Source: Micromonospora citrea
GTDB lineage: Bacteria > Actinomycetota > Actinomycetes > Mycobacteriales > Micromonosporaceae
Reading direction: 5' to 3'
Length of the DNA: 64,000 nt
Assembly (NCBI RefSeq): GCF_900090315.1
Contig: NZ_FMHZ01000002.1
Span: forward strand, 5,488,501 to 5,552,500
In this document: positions 35,821 to 44,707 of the stretch, piece by piece
How the letters are laid out: each line of letters begins with the position of its first letter
Numbering within the stretch: the first letter of the stretch is position 1
Translations under genes and position numbers: made by a program
Notes under the pieces: generated by a model
Database searches by the model: none
The model's input: only the letters and a program-made list of their open reading frames with translations
Told to the model about the DNA's origin: nothing

Positions 35821-36564
35821 TCAGGACTTCGGGCCGACGTGGCGGTCGAGGGTGGTGACCGCCTCGCGGCGCGCGACCGACAGGGAGTTGCGGCGGTTCA
35901 TCCGCCAGGCGACCCCGAGCAGGTCGAGCGCCCACTGGCAGAGGCCCATGATGTCGGCCGACTCGTTGACGAACATGTAGCGCGGGTAGACATACGCCTT
36001 GCCGCGCACCGTCACCCGGTTGCTGACTCGACACCCGTCCGAGTGGAAGAGGCCCCGCAGGAAGTAGCCGGGGTGCGCCGTGAGGATCCTTCTCTGCCAG
36101 TCGCAGAGGACGATCGACCGCTCATGTTTCTTGCCCGGCCCGTGCTGCGGAAGCAGACACGGCCAATGCGTGCCCGTGCTCTGCACCGCCACGCAGCCCT
36201 TCTTCCGTATCCGCTGGACCTTGTTCGCGAGCACGGCCTTCATCGCGGCGTCGCAGAGGTCCACCAGATCAGCCCACGCGTCGGCGCAGTAGATCCGCAG
36301 GACCGGCACCCTGTCGGTGGTGACCAGATGACCGTCGCCGAGGTAGAGGCCCAGTAGGTAGGAGTAGGCCGCCGGGTCGGTCGGGTAGCCGACATCGGGC
36401 GAGCAGCGGAAGCAGCGGGCGGCGGTGCCGGTCATGCGCGGCTCGGGCCGGTCGACGCACCAGTGCCAGACGGTGGTGTAGGGCAGGGACAGGGCGCGGG
36501 CAACCGACCGGATATCGCTTCCTCGGGCGCGGAGGGCGCGGGCACGCATCTCGGGTGGGTGCAC
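35821..36564 (-). CDS. LAGLIDADG-type protein with N-terminal HTH, next to tRNA-Leu
   Basis: 247 residues from GTG 36564, or 242 from ATG 36549; no SD. An HTH lies at about 10-36 (RALRARGSDIRSVARALSLPYTTVWHW). Two LAGLIDADG-like motifs follow: LLGLYLGDG near 70-78 and FLRGLFHSDG near 168-177, each ending in the catalytic-type Asp. This is the single-chain homing-endonuclease core, but such proteins are often annotated only as regulators in actinomycetes. The longest frame runs back through the tRNA gene and cannot be real. It starts about 30 bases after the tRNA 3' end, on the same strand. Confidence 0.75.
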   Translation of the reverse strand: MHPPEMRARALRARGSDIRSVARALSLPYTTVWHWCVDRPEPRMTGTAARCFRCSPDVGYPTDPAAYSYLLGLYLGDGHLVTTDRVPVLRIYCADAWADLVDLCDAAMKAVLANKVQRIRKKGCVAVQSTGTHWPCLLPQHGPGKKHERSIVLCDWQRRILTAHPGYFLRGLFHSDGCRVSNRVTVRGKAYVYPRYMFVNESADIMGLCQWALDLLGVAWRMNRRNSLSVARREAVTTLDRHVGPKS

Positions 36565-36568
36565 CCAC
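36555..36568 (-). promoter_or_regulatory. Perfect 14-bp palindrome at the start of the LAGLIDADG gene
   Basis: GTGGGTGCACCCAC is its own reverse complement and covers the proposed GTG start. It could be an autoregulatory or recognition site. Confidence 0.45.
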
Positions 36569-36593
36569 GCATCATGGAACAGCTGTATGACAA

Positions 36594-36679
36594 TGGTGCC
36601 GGGAGCGGGATTCGAACCCGCAAGCCCTTTCGGGCAGAAGTGTTTGAGACTTCCGTGTATGCCGTTCCACCATCCCGGC
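36594..36679 (-). tRNA. tRNA-Leu (CAA)
   Basis: On the minus strand the acceptor stem GCCGGGA/TCCCGGC, a T-arm GCGGGTTCGAATCCCGC, a long variable arm (TGCCCGAAAGGGCT) and an encoded CCA form a class II tRNA of 86 bases. The anticodon loop CTCAAAC gives anticodon CAA, which reads UUG. It is unpaired with other tRNAs. Confidence 0.95.
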
Positions 36680-36760
36680 GAGTGCCGCTTACTGTACCCG
36701 ACTACGCTCATGCGGGAGCATGGGTGGTAGCCGTGCCGGGAACAATGGTGGGAGTGGCTC

Positions 36761-37381
36761 GTGGCCGAGACGCAGACGGACGCCGAGCGCAGGCGCGTAC
36801 TGATCGCCGAGGACGAGGCGCTCATCCGGCTGGACCTCGCCGAGATGCTGGTCGAAGAGGGCTACGAGGTGGTCGGGGAGGCCGGCGACGGCGAGACCGC
36901 CGTCCGGCTCGCCGAGGAGCTGAAGCCCGACCTGGTCATCCTCGACATCAAGATGCCGATCATGGACGGGTTGGCCGCCGCCGAGCGGATCGCGGGCGCG
37001 CGGATCGCTCCGGTGATCATCCTGACCGCGTTCAGCCAGCGTGATCTGGTGGAGCGGGCCCGGGCGGCCGGCGCGATGGCGTACCTCGTGAAGCCCTTCC
37101 AGAAGAGCGACCTGGTGCCGGCGGTGGAGATCGCGCTGTCCCGCTACTCGGAGATCGCCGCCCTGGAGGCGGAGGTCGCCGGGCTGACCGACCGGCTGGA
37201 GATCCGCAAGACCGTCGAGCGCGCCAAGGGCGCGCTGATGACGACGTACGGCATGACCGAGCCGCAGGCGTTCAAGTGGATCCAGCGCACGGCGATGGAC
37301 CACCGGATGACCATGAAGGAGGTCGCCGAGCGGATCCTCGCCGAGACCGCCGGCGGCGAGGTCGCCCAGCCGGCCTCCTGA
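36761..37381 (+). CDS. pdtaR: ANTAR-domain response regulator, PdtaR-like
   Basis: 206 residues. The receiver domain has E17/D18, phospho-acceptor D62 in VILDIKMP, T89 and K111 in YLVKPFQ. A coiled linker (EAEVAGLTDRLEIRKTVERAKG) leads to an ANTAR RNA-binding domain (GALMTTYGMTEPQAFKWIQRTAMD). The mycobacterial homologue works with histidine kinase PdtaS as a transcription antiterminator, and its position ahead of polA-rpsA is conserved. The GTG at 36761 has GGGAG six bases upstream. The kinase gene is not in the window. Confidence 0.95.
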   Translation: MAETQTDAERRRVLIAEDEALIRLDLAEMLVEEGYEVVGEAGDGETAVRLAEELKPDLVILDIKMPIMDGLAAAERIAGARIAPVIILTAFSQRDLVERARAAGAMAYLVKPFQKSDLVPAVEIALSRYSEIAALEAEVAGLTDRLEIRKTVERAKGALMTTYGMTEPQAFKWIQRTAMDHRMTMKEVAERILAETAGGEVAQPAS

Positions 37382-37474
37382 CGCGGCCCGGCCGACGACG
37401 GCGATGTCACGACACGCCGGATGCCGCGCGCCGGGGCCCCACGCCGGGCCAGCCGATCGATAAGATCTGATCCC

Positions 37475-38641
37475 ATGCGGATCCGGCGGCTGGTGGCGGT
37501 GCTGGGCGTCCTCGCCGTGCTGTCGGTCGGCTGCGACCGGGCCCCGGTGGAGCCCGCCGACGAGCCGCTGCGCCCGCGGTGGCAGGCGCTGACCCTGCCC
37601 GCGCCGCCGGGCGCGGCCGGTCGGCCGCTGCTGCGCGACGCGGTGGCGTGCGCGGGCCGGTGGTACGTGGTGGGCGGGCTGGCCGACGCGACGGGGGAGA
37701 CCCGGCCGGCGGCCTGGGGCAGCGCCGACGGCGTGTCGTGGTCGGCGCTGCCGGTGGCGGCGTCGAGCTTCTACGGCCGCCAGCACGTGTTGTACGCGGT
37801 CGCCTGCCGGGAGGGGCGGCTGGCGGCGCTCGGGGCGAAGAACGGCGGCGTGCACGGCAATCCCCGCACGGGCACCTGGGCCCTCGCCCCGGGCGGCGCG
37901 CTGCGTGAGGTCCCCGCTCCCTTCGAGTTGTACGCGGGCCCGCGGGCGGTGAGCGTGGCGCGGTTGGCGGCGGGGCCGGCCGGCTGGCTGATCGCGGGGG
38001 CGCGGGTCGACGGGGCGGCGGTCTGGACGTCGGCGGACGGCGAGCGGTTCGCCGTCCGGGAGGGCGTGCCGGAGCTCGCCGGCGACGGGCGTGGTCGGAC
38101 GGTGGCGTACGACGCGGTGGCCGTGCCGTCGGGTTGGTGGGTGGTGGGGGCGGTGCTGCCGCCGGGTGCGACGGCGCTGGCGCCCCTGGCCTGGTCCTCG
38201 GCCGACGGGCGGGCCTGGCGGCGGGTGGCCCTGCCGGTGCCGGACGGGCGCGGGCAGGCGCAGCGGGTGGCGGCCGTCGACGGTGGGTTGGTGGCGGTGG
38301 GCCCGGTGCGCGACGGGTTCGGGGCCTGGCGGCTGGTCGGGGACGAGTGGCGGCGGGTGGGTGGGTTCCGCGCGGCGGGGTCGGGGGTGTCGTCGGTCGA
38401 CGGTCTGGTGTCGGCCGGGCGGGCCCTGGTGGCGGTGTCGGGTGACGGTGACGGTCACCGGCTGTGGTCCTCGGTCGATGCGGGGGATTCGTGGCGGGCG
38501 ATGGCGATGCCCGACGTGGTGCCGGACGGGGGGAACTCGGCGGTGGGGGTGGCGCTGCAGGGGGATCGACTGTTGTTGGTCGCGGACGACGGTCAGGCGT
38601 CCCGTGCCTGGTGGCTGGGGTTGTCGACCATCGGTCGGTAG
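37475..38641 (+). CDS. Lipoprotein with BNR/sialidase-type propeller repeats
   Basis: 388 residues from ATG 37475. The signal peptide ends in the lipobox LSVGC with C20. The body contains repeated blades with the Ser-X-Asp-X-Gly-X-X-Trp box: WGSADGVSWSALP, WTSADGERFAV, WSSADGRAWRRV, WSSVDAGDSWRAM. This indicates a beta-propeller exposed outside the membrane. No sialidase catalytic residues are evident. Function unknown. Confidence 0.8.
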   Translation: MRIRRLVAVLGVLAVLSVGCDRAPVEPADEPLRPRWQALTLPAPPGAAGRPLLRDAVACAGRWYVVGGLADATGETRPAAWGSADGVSWSALPVAASSFYGRQHVLYAVACREGRLAALGAKNGGVHGNPRTGTWALAPGGALREVPAPFELYAGPRAVSVARLAAGPAGWLIAGARVDGAAVWTSADGERFAVREGVPELAGDGRGRTVAYDAVAVPSGWWVVGAVLPPGATALAPLAWSSADGRAWRRVALPVPDGRGQAQRVAAVDGGLVAVGPVRDGFGAWRLVGDEWRRVGGFRAAGSGVSSVDGLVSAGRALVAVSGDGDGHRLWSSVDAGDSWRAMAMPDVVPDGGNSAVGVALQGDRLLLVADDGQASRAWWLGLSTIGR

Positions 38642-38900
38642 GGGGTCGGGGATCGTTGACCCGTTACCGACGATCCGAAGGTGAAAGCCACTCGCGACAG
38701 ACGGTTCTTACAGCGATCGTTTCCAATTCGCCACGGCGTGTAACGGTTCGGTCAACCCGCTCCGCTGGGGCTTTCGTCACAGCTGAAAGGTGGGATAGCG
38801 TCCGGCCCCAGACCGGCGACGACGGTCTGGTTCGTCCGCCCCCGCAAGGGCCAATCGGCAGCGGGTGGTTCGGACCATGGGACGGAGGAGGGTTCGGGCC

Positions 38901-40058
38901 TTGAGGCAGAAGCTCGCGCGCGTTATCGGTGGGGTGGCCATGCTGGCGCTCGTCGCCGGCGGCACCGCATGCTCCAGCGGTGGCGACGACACGGCGTCCG
39001 GTGACGCCTGTGGCAGCAAGATCGCGTTCTTCGGCGCGCTGACCGGCAGCTCGGCGGCGCTCGGCATCAACGAGCACAACGGCGTCAAGCTGGCCGTCGA
39101 CAAGTACAACAAGGAAAACGCCGACTGCAAGGTCGAGCTGGTTCCGCTGGACTCGCAGGGCAGCCCGGACCAGGCTCCGCAGCTGGCCCAGAAGGCCATC
39201 GACGACACGAAGATCCTCGGCATCGTCGGCCCGGCCTACTCGGGTGAGTCGGAGGCCGCCGGCCCGCTGTTCAACGAGGCCGGTCTGGTGACCATCACCC
39301 CCTCCGCGACCCGTCCGAGCCTGGCGGAGCAGGGCTGGAAGACCTTCTTCCGGGCGGTCGGCAACGACTTCAGCCAGGGCCCCGCGGCCGGCAACTACAT
39401 CAAGAACGTGCTGAAGGCCGACAAGGTCTACGTCATCGACGACCAGTCCGCGTACGGCGCCGGCCTGGCCGACGAGGTCAAGAAGCTGCTCGGCCCGGCG
39501 GTCGTCGGCTCGGACAAGGTCCAGGGCGAGGGCAAGCAGGTCGAGTTCTCCGCCGTGGTCACCAAGGTGAAGGCCGCCAACGTGAAGGCGATCTTCTACG
39601 GTGGCTACTACCAGGAGGCCGGCCTGATCCGTAAGCAGCTCACCGCTGCCGGGGTCAACGCCCCGCTGGTCGCCGGCGACGGCGTGAACGACGTCGCGTA
39701 CATCACCTCCGCGGGTGCGGCGGCGGCCGAGGGCACCATCCTCACCTGCCCGTGCCAGCCGGCCACCGAGGCGCGCGGCACCTTCGCCCAGGAGTACAAG
39801 GCCCTCAACGGCACCGACCCGGGCACCTACAGCGACACCGCCTACGACGCGGCGAACATCCTGCTCGCCGGCATCAAGGCGGGCAAGGCCACCCGCGAGG
39901 GTCTGCTGGAGTTCGTGAAGGGCTACAGCGGCGAGGGCGTGGCGGCGAGCTACAAGTTCGTCGAGGGTGGCGAGCTCGACCCCGCGCAGGTCAAGGTCTG
40001 GGCCTTCAAGGTCCAGGGCGGCAAGGTCGTCCCGGACCAGGAGATCCCGAAGTCCTGA
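38901..40058 (+). CDS. livK: Branched-chain amino-acid ABC transporter, substrate-binding lipoprotein
   Basis: 385 residues from TTG 38901, which has GGAGGAGGG eight bases upstream; the ATG frame start at 38865 lacks one. Lipobox near GGTAC with C24. The type I periplasmic-binding fold is clear (KIAFFGALTGSSAALGINEHNGVKLAVD, GIVGPAYSGES, TPSATRPSLAEQ, YSDTAYDAANILLAG). It captures leucine/isoleucine/valine or related amino acids for LivHMGF. A strong terminator after it should raise its level relative to the membrane genes. Confidence 0.93.
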   Translation: MRQKLARVIGGVAMLALVAGGTACSSGGDDTASGDACGSKIAFFGALTGSSAALGINEHNGVKLAVDKYNKENADCKVELVPLDSQGSPDQAPQLAQKAIDDTKILGIVGPAYSGESEAAGPLFNEAGLVTITPSATRPSLAEQGWKTFFRAVGNDFSQGPAAGNYIKNVLKADKVYVIDDQSAYGAGLADEVKKLLGPAVVGSDKVQGEGKQVEFSAVVTKVKAANVKAIFYGGYYQEAGLIRKQLTAAGVNAPLVAGDGVNDVAYITSAGAAAAEGTILTCPCQPATEARGTFAQEYKALNGTDPGTYSDTAYDAANILLAGIKAGKATREGLLEFVKGYSGEGVAASYKFVEGGELDPAQVKVWAFKVQGGKVVPDQEIPKS

Positions 40059-40094
40059 CGCCGGTCGCTGCTACAGCGATTGAGTTGTGATCGC

Positions 40095-40135
40095 GGGTGC
40101 GGCCGGGAGCTCGCTCCCGGCCGCACCCCCTTTTT
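40095..40135 (+). terminator. Strong intrinsic terminator between livK and livH
   Basis: A perfect 16-bp stem (40095-40110 with 40113-40128) is followed by CCTTTTTCTC. This is the only hairpin in the window with a real T-run. Confidence 0.92.
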
Positions 40136-40165
40136 CTCTCCAGACCCTGATGGAGCGTCCCTCCC

Positions 40166-41116
40166 TTGAACTTCGACGGACTGTTCTCCAACTTCGGAGA
40201 ACTCACGACGACCGGCCTGACGCAGGGCGCCATCTACGCCCTGGTCGCGCTGGGCTACACGCTGGTCTACGGCGTGCTGAGACTCATCAACTTCGCCCAC
40301 TCCGAGGTCTTCATCGCCGGCGCGTTCGCCGCGCTGTGGACCTGGAACGGATTCGGCCTCAACCAGGACTCGCAGGTCAGCGGTGTCGGCACGATCATCT
40401 TCTACCTGCTGGCGGCGATGGTCGTGGCGGCGGTCGCCTCGGCCGGCACCGCGACGGTCATCGAGCGGGTGGCGTACCGGCCGCTGCGTAAGCGCAACGC
40501 GCCGCCGCTGGCGTTCCTGATCACCGCGATCGGCGCGTCGATCGCCATCGCCGAGGCGTTCGGCGTCTACACCGACCGTCGCCCGCAGGGCGCCCCGGCG
40601 CTGGTCAGCTCCAAACCGTTGTTCGAGGTCGCCGGGGTGCCGATCGACGCCATCCAGCTGCTGACCATCGGCGCCGCGCTGGTGATGATGATCGGGCTGG
40701 ACATGTTCATCAACCGCAGCCGGGTCGGTCGCGGCATCCGGGCGGTCGCCCAGGACGCCAACACCGCCGCGCTGATGGGCGTGAACAAGGACCGGATCAT
40801 CATGATGGTCTTCATCGCCGGTGGCGCGATGGCCGGCGTCGCCGGCCTCCTCTACGACGTGCGGATCCAGACCCTCACCTACAGCGTCGGCTTCCTGCTC
40901 GGCCTCAAGGCGTTCACCGCCGCGGTGCTGGGCGGCATCGGCAACCTGCGCGGCGCGCTCCTCGGCGGCCTGCTGCTGGGCGTCGTGGAGAACTACGCCT
41001 CCGGACTGTTCGGCAGCGAGTGGAAGGACTTCGCCGCGTTCGCGCTGCTGGTGGTGTTGCTGATGTTCCGGCCGACCGGTCTGCTGGGTGAGTCGCTGGG
41101 GAGGGCACGGGCATGA
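40166..41116 (+). CDS. livH: Branched-chain amino-acid ABC permease LivH
   Basis: 316 residues, about eight membrane helices, with the family segments GLTQGAIYALVALGYTLVYGVLRLINFAHSEVF (motif GYTLVYG, INFAHSE) and AAVLGGIGNLRGALLGGLLLG. The TTG start at 40166 has GGAG ten bases upstream. It forms the translocation pore with LivM. Its stop overlaps the livM start (ATGA). Confidence 0.95.
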   Translation: MNFDGLFSNFGELTTTGLTQGAIYALVALGYTLVYGVLRLINFAHSEVFIAGAFAALWTWNGFGLNQDSQVSGVGTIIFYLLAAMVVAAVASAGTATVIERVAYRPLRKRNAPPLAFLITAIGASIAIAEAFGVYTDRRPQGAPALVSSKPLFEVAGVPIDAIQLLTIGAALVMMIGLDMFINRSRVGRGIRAVAQDANTAALMGVNKDRIIMMVFIAGGAMAGVAGLLYDVRIQTLTYSVGFLLGLKAFTAAVLGGIGNLRGALLGGLLLGVVENYASGLFGSEWKDFAAFALLVVLLMFRPTGLLGESLGRARA

Positions 41117-42222
41117 CGACCGTCCTGGAGAAGGTGCGCTCCGGCCGCGAGGCGGCCGGCGAACGGTGGCGTGGCGCGCCGCGCTGGGTGCGCTGGGCGC
41201 TCCTGGCCGCGGTGATCGTGTTCTTCTACGCGCTGCCGAACAAGGAGTTCTACCAGTACCTCGGGCCGATCCCGACCCCCGGTGCGAACTTCACGCAGGT
41301 GATGTTCACCGTCTCGATCTACGTGCTGCTGGCCGTCGGGCTGAACATCGTGGTCGGCTTCGCCGGCCTGCTCGACCTCGGCTACTTCGGCTTCTTCGCC
41401 GTCGGCGCGTACACCGTGGCGGTGCTGACCTCGCCGAGCAGCGACATCAAGACGCTGTGGCCGTGGCTGCTGGCGGTGCCGGTGGCGATCGCCCTGACGA
41501 TGGTCTCCGGCGTCATGCTCGGCACGCCGACCCTGCGGCTGCGGGGCGACTACCTGGCGCTGGTGACGCTCGGCTTCGCCGAGATGATCCGGATCGGCGC
41601 GGTCAGCTCCGAGTTCCTGAAGGGTCAGCGGGGCTTCAACCAGATCCCGCACCCGCCGGGCCAGTACGCCGACGGCAAGCCGGTCTTCGGCGTGCTCGAC
41701 GCCCGGCCGTACTACTGGCTGGTGCTCACGCTGATCATCCTGGTCGTCATCGGGGTGCGGAACCTGACCCACAGCCGGGTCGGTCGCGCCTGGATCTCGA
41801 TCCGGGAGGACGAGGACGCGGCACAGCTGATGGGCGTGCCGACCTTCAAGTTCAAGCTGTGGGCGTTCGCGGCGGGCGCGGCGATCGCCGGTCTGGCCGG
41901 CGCGCTCTTCGCGGGCAAGCAGAACTTCGTCAACTCGCAGAACTTCGAGCTGCTCAACTCGATCATCATCCTGGCCGCGGTCATCTTCGGCGGCTCGGGC
42001 AACATCGTCGGCGCGATCGTCGGCGGTGGCCTGGTGGCGTACATGATCGAGCGGTTCCGCGGCATCGAGGTGTTCGGCTTCGAGCTGTACGAGTTCCGGT
42101 TCCTCTTCTTCGGCCTGGTCCTGGTGATCATGATGATCTTCCGGCCCGAGGGCCTGATCCCGAACCGACGACGCGCGGCGGAGTTCAAGGACCGCCGCAA
42201 GGAGGTGACCGTCGGTGAGTGA
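41113..42222 (+). CDS. livM: Branched-chain amino-acid ABC permease LivM
   Basis: 369 residues with about ten membrane helices. Signature stretches are NIVVGFAGLLDLGYFGFFAVGAY, TLRLRGDYLALVTLGFAEMIRI, and SIREDEDAAQLMGVPTFKFKLWAF, the EAA-like loop that contacts the ATPases. The C-terminus is basic and cytoplasmic. Starts by four-base overlap with livH and ends eight bases into livG. Confidence 0.95.
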   Translation: MTTVLEKVRSGREAAGERWRGAPRWVRWALLAAVIVFFYALPNKEFYQYLGPIPTPGANFTQVMFTVSIYVLLAVGLNIVVGFAGLLDLGYFGFFAVGAYTVAVLTSPSSDIKTLWPWLLAVPVAIALTMVSGVMLGTPTLRLRGDYLALVTLGFAEMIRIGAVSSEFLKGQRGFNQIPHPPGQYADGKPVFGVLDARPYYWLVLTLIILVVIGVRNLTHSRVGRAWISIREDEDAAQLMGVPTFKFKLWAFAAGAAIAGLAGALFAGKQNFVNSQNFELLNSIIILAAVIFGGSGNIVGAIVGGGLVAYMIERFRGIEVFGFELYEFRFLFFGLVLVIMMIFRPEGLIPNRRRAAEFKDRRKEVTVGE

Positions 42223-43060
42223 CACCGAACAGACGCCGGCCGTCCCGGCGCAGGCCGGCGCGCCGGCCGTGGAGGCGGTGCCCACCCGGGAGCCGCTGCT
42301 GGAGGTCGACAACGTCACGCTGCGCTTCGGCGGCGTGGTGGCCCTGAACGAGGTGGACTTCACCCTCTACAAGGGGGAGATCCTCGGTCTGATCGGCCCG
42401 AACGGCGCCGGCAAGACCACCTGCTTCAACGCGATGACCGGCATCTACCAGCCCAGCGAGGGGCAGATCCGGTTCCGCGGCCAGAAGATCAGCGGCAAGA
42501 AGCGCCACCAGATCACCAGGATGGGGATGGCGCGGACGTTCCAGAACATCCGCCTCTTCCCCGAGATGACCGCGCTGGAGAACGTCCTGGTCGGCGCCGA
42601 CGCGCACCACAAGACCAGCGTCATCTCCGCGCTGTTCCGCCTGCCGCGGTACTGGAAGGAGGAGCGCGAGGGCCGGGAGAAGGCCGAGCGCCTGCTGGAG
42701 TTCGTCGGCATCCGCAAGCGGATGCACGAGTTCGCCCGCAACCTCTCCTACGGCGAGCAGCGGCGCCTCGAGATCGCCCGCGCGCTGGCCACCGACCCGG
42801 TGCTGCTCTGCCTGGACGAGCCGGCCGCCGGCTTCAACCCGGCGGAGAAGGAGGAGCTGCTCCAGCTCATCCGGCAGATCCGGGACACCGGCGTGACCGT
42901 GCTGCTCATCGAGCACGACATGCGCCTGGTCATGGGCGTCACCGACCGGATCGTGGTTCTGGAGTTCGGAAAGAAGATCGCCGAGGGGCTCCCCGCCGAG
43001 GTGCGGGACAACCCGAAGGTGATCGCGGCGTACCTGGGGGTGCCGGACGATGCTGCTTGA
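42215..43060 (+). CDS. livG: Branched-chain amino-acid ABC ATPase LivG
   Basis: 281 residues. Walker A GPNGAGKTT, signature LSYGEQRRLEIARAL, Walker B VLLCLDEPAAG and the H-loop LIEHDMRLV are intact. The residues after the Walker A (FNAMTGIYQPSEGQI) and the C-terminal BCA tail (NPKVIAAYLG) are typical of LivG. The GTG at 42215 has AAGGAGG upstream within livM. Overlaps livF by 11 bases. Confidence 0.96.
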   Translation: MSDTEQTPAVPAQAGAPAVEAVPTREPLLEVDNVTLRFGGVVALNEVDFTLYKGEILGLIGPNGAGKTTCFNAMTGIYQPSEGQIRFRGQKISGKKRHQITRMGMARTFQNIRLFPEMTALENVLVGADAHHKTSVISALFRLPRYWKEEREGREKAERLLEFVGIRKRMHEFARNLSYGEQRRLEIARALATDPVLLCLDEPAAGFNPAEKEELLQLIRQIRDTGVTVLLIEHDMRLVMGVTDRIVVLEFGKKIAEGLPAEVRDNPKVIAAYLGVPDDAA

Positions 43061-43760
43061 GATCGACGATGTGAGCCTGCTCTACGGGCGGATCCAGGCG
43101 CTGCACGGCATCAGCCTGACGGTGGACGAGGGCGAGATCGTCGCCCTGATCGGGGCCAACGGCGCCGGCAAGTCGACCACGATGCGGGCGATCTCCGGGA
43201 TCCGGCCGGTCGCCACCGGCAGCATCCGCTTCGACGGCGAGGACATCACCAAGCTCCGGGCGGACCTGCGGGTCCGGCGCGGGCTGTGCCAGGCCCCCGA
43301 GGGCCGGGGCATCTTCCCCGGCATGACGGTGCTGGAGAACCTGGACATGGGCGCGTACACCCGGCGGGACCGGGCCGGCATCGCCCAGGACCTCGACCGG
43401 GTGCTGGGGCTCTTCCCGCGCCTGGCCGAGCGGCGCAAGCAGCACGGCGGCACCCTCTCCGGCGGCGAGCAGCAGATGCTGGCCGTCGGCCGGGCGCTGA
43501 TGAGCCGGCCGAAGCTGCTGCTGCTCGACGAGCCCTCGATGGGTCTGGCGCCGATGCTGATCCAGCAGATCTTCGACATCATCGTCGAGATCAACCAACA
43601 GGGCACCACCGTCCTGCTCGTCGAGCAGAACGCCCAGCAGGCCCTGGCCCGCGCCCACCGGGCGTACGTGCTGGAGACCGGCCGGATCGTCAAGAGCGGC
43701 ACCGGCGCCGAGCTGCTGCACGACCCGGCGGTCAAAGAGGCCTACCTCGGCGTGGCCTGA
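43050..43760 (+). CDS. livF: Branched-chain amino-acid ABC ATPase LivF
   Basis: 236 residues, the second ATPase of the heterodimer. Walker A GANGAGKST, signature LSGGEQQMLAVGRAL, Walker B LLLLDEPSMG, Q-loop CQAPEGRGIFPGMTV, H-loop LVEQNAQQAL. Last gene of the liv operon. The 33-base gap to the next gene contains an SD, so the operon may continue into the polar amino-acid transporter. Confidence 0.96.
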   Translation: MLLEIDDVSLLYGRIQALHGISLTVDEGEIVALIGANGAGKSTTMRAISGIRPVATGSIRFDGEDITKLRADLRVRRGLCQAPEGRGIFPGMTVLENLDMGAYTRRDRAGIAQDLDRVLGLFPRLAERRKQHGGTLSGGEQQMLAVGRALMSRPKLLLLDEPSMGLAPMLIQQIFDIIVEINQQGTTVLLVEQNAQQALARAHRAYVLETGRIVKSGTGAELLHDPAVKEAYLGVA

Positions 43761-43793
43761 CCTGCCGCCACCCCTCACCGCAAGGAGAACCAC

Positions 43794-44705
43794 ATGTTCC
43801 ACATCACTGGTGGCCGCCGGGCCGTGCTCGGCGCCGCGGGTGCCGCGCTGCTCGCCCTCTCGATCGCCGGTTGCGGTGAGAAGGAGAACACCGAGCAGCC
43901 CGGCGCCGGCCCCAGCGTCACCGCCGCCGCCGACTCGGCGCTGGCCGCGAAGGTGCCCGACGCCATCAAGGCCGACGGGGTGATCAAGGTCGGCACCGAC
44001 TCGACGTACGCCCCGGCGGAGTTCCTCGACGCCGACGGCAAGACGGTCGTCGGCTTCGACGTCGAGCTGTTCAACGCCGTCGCGCAGAAGCTCGGCCTCA
44101 AGGCCGAGTACGAGTCGGCCCCGTTCGACTCGATCCTGCCCGGCGTGGACTCCGGCAAGTACGAGGTCGGCGTCTCGTCGTTCACGATCAACGCCGAGCG
44201 GATGAAGACCGTCAACATGGTCAGCTACTTCTCGGCCGGCACGCAGTGGGCCACCAAGTCGGGCAACCCGGCCAAGGTCGACCCGAACGACGCCTGCGGC
44301 AAGAAGGTCGCCGTGCAGGTCGGCACCGTGCAGCTCGACGACATCACCGCCCGGTCGAAGAAGTGCACCGACGCCGGCAAGCCGGCCATCACCATCGACC
44401 AGTACCAGGCGCAGAGCGACGCCACCGCGGCCGTGGTCAGCGGCAAGGACGACGCCATGCTGGCCGACTCCCCGGTCGGCGCGTACGCGGTGAAGCAGAG
44501 CAACGGCCAGCTGGAGCTGCTCGGCGACATCTACGAGTCCGCCCCGTACGGCTACGCGGTGAAGAAGGACCAGGCCGCGTTCGCCGAGGTGCTCAAGGAG
44601 GCCGTCGCGGCGGTCATCGCCGACGGCACGTACGAGGGCGCGCTGAAGAAGTGGGGCGTCGAGGGCGGCGCCATCACGACTCCGGCGCTGAACCCGACCA
44701 GCTGA
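43794..44705 (+). CDS. Polar amino-acid ABC transporter, substrate-binding lipoprotein
   Basis: 303 residues. Lipobox SIAGC with C27. Family 3 solute-binding protein: [84 protein letters not shown]. The Arg that binds the alpha-carboxylate in this family is not obvious, so the ligand may be glutamate, cystine or another polar amino acid. First gene of a binding protein-permease-ATPase set. AAGGAG precedes the ATG. Confidence 0.9.
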   Translation: MFHITGGRRAVLGAAGAALLALSIAGCGEKENTEQPGAGPSVTAAADSALAAKVPDAIKADGVIKVGTDSTYAPAEFLDADGKTVVGFDVELFNAVAQKLGLKAEYESAPFDSILPGVDSGKYEVGVSSFTINAERMKTVNMVSYFSAGTQWATKSGNPAKVDPNDACGKKVAVQVGTVQLDDITARSKKCTDAGKPAITIDQYQAQSDATAAVVSGKDDAMLADSPVGAYAVKQSNGQLELLGDIYESAPYGYAVKKDQAAFAEVLKEAVAAVIADGTYEGALKKWGVEGGAITTPALNPTS

Positions 44706-44707
44706 CC

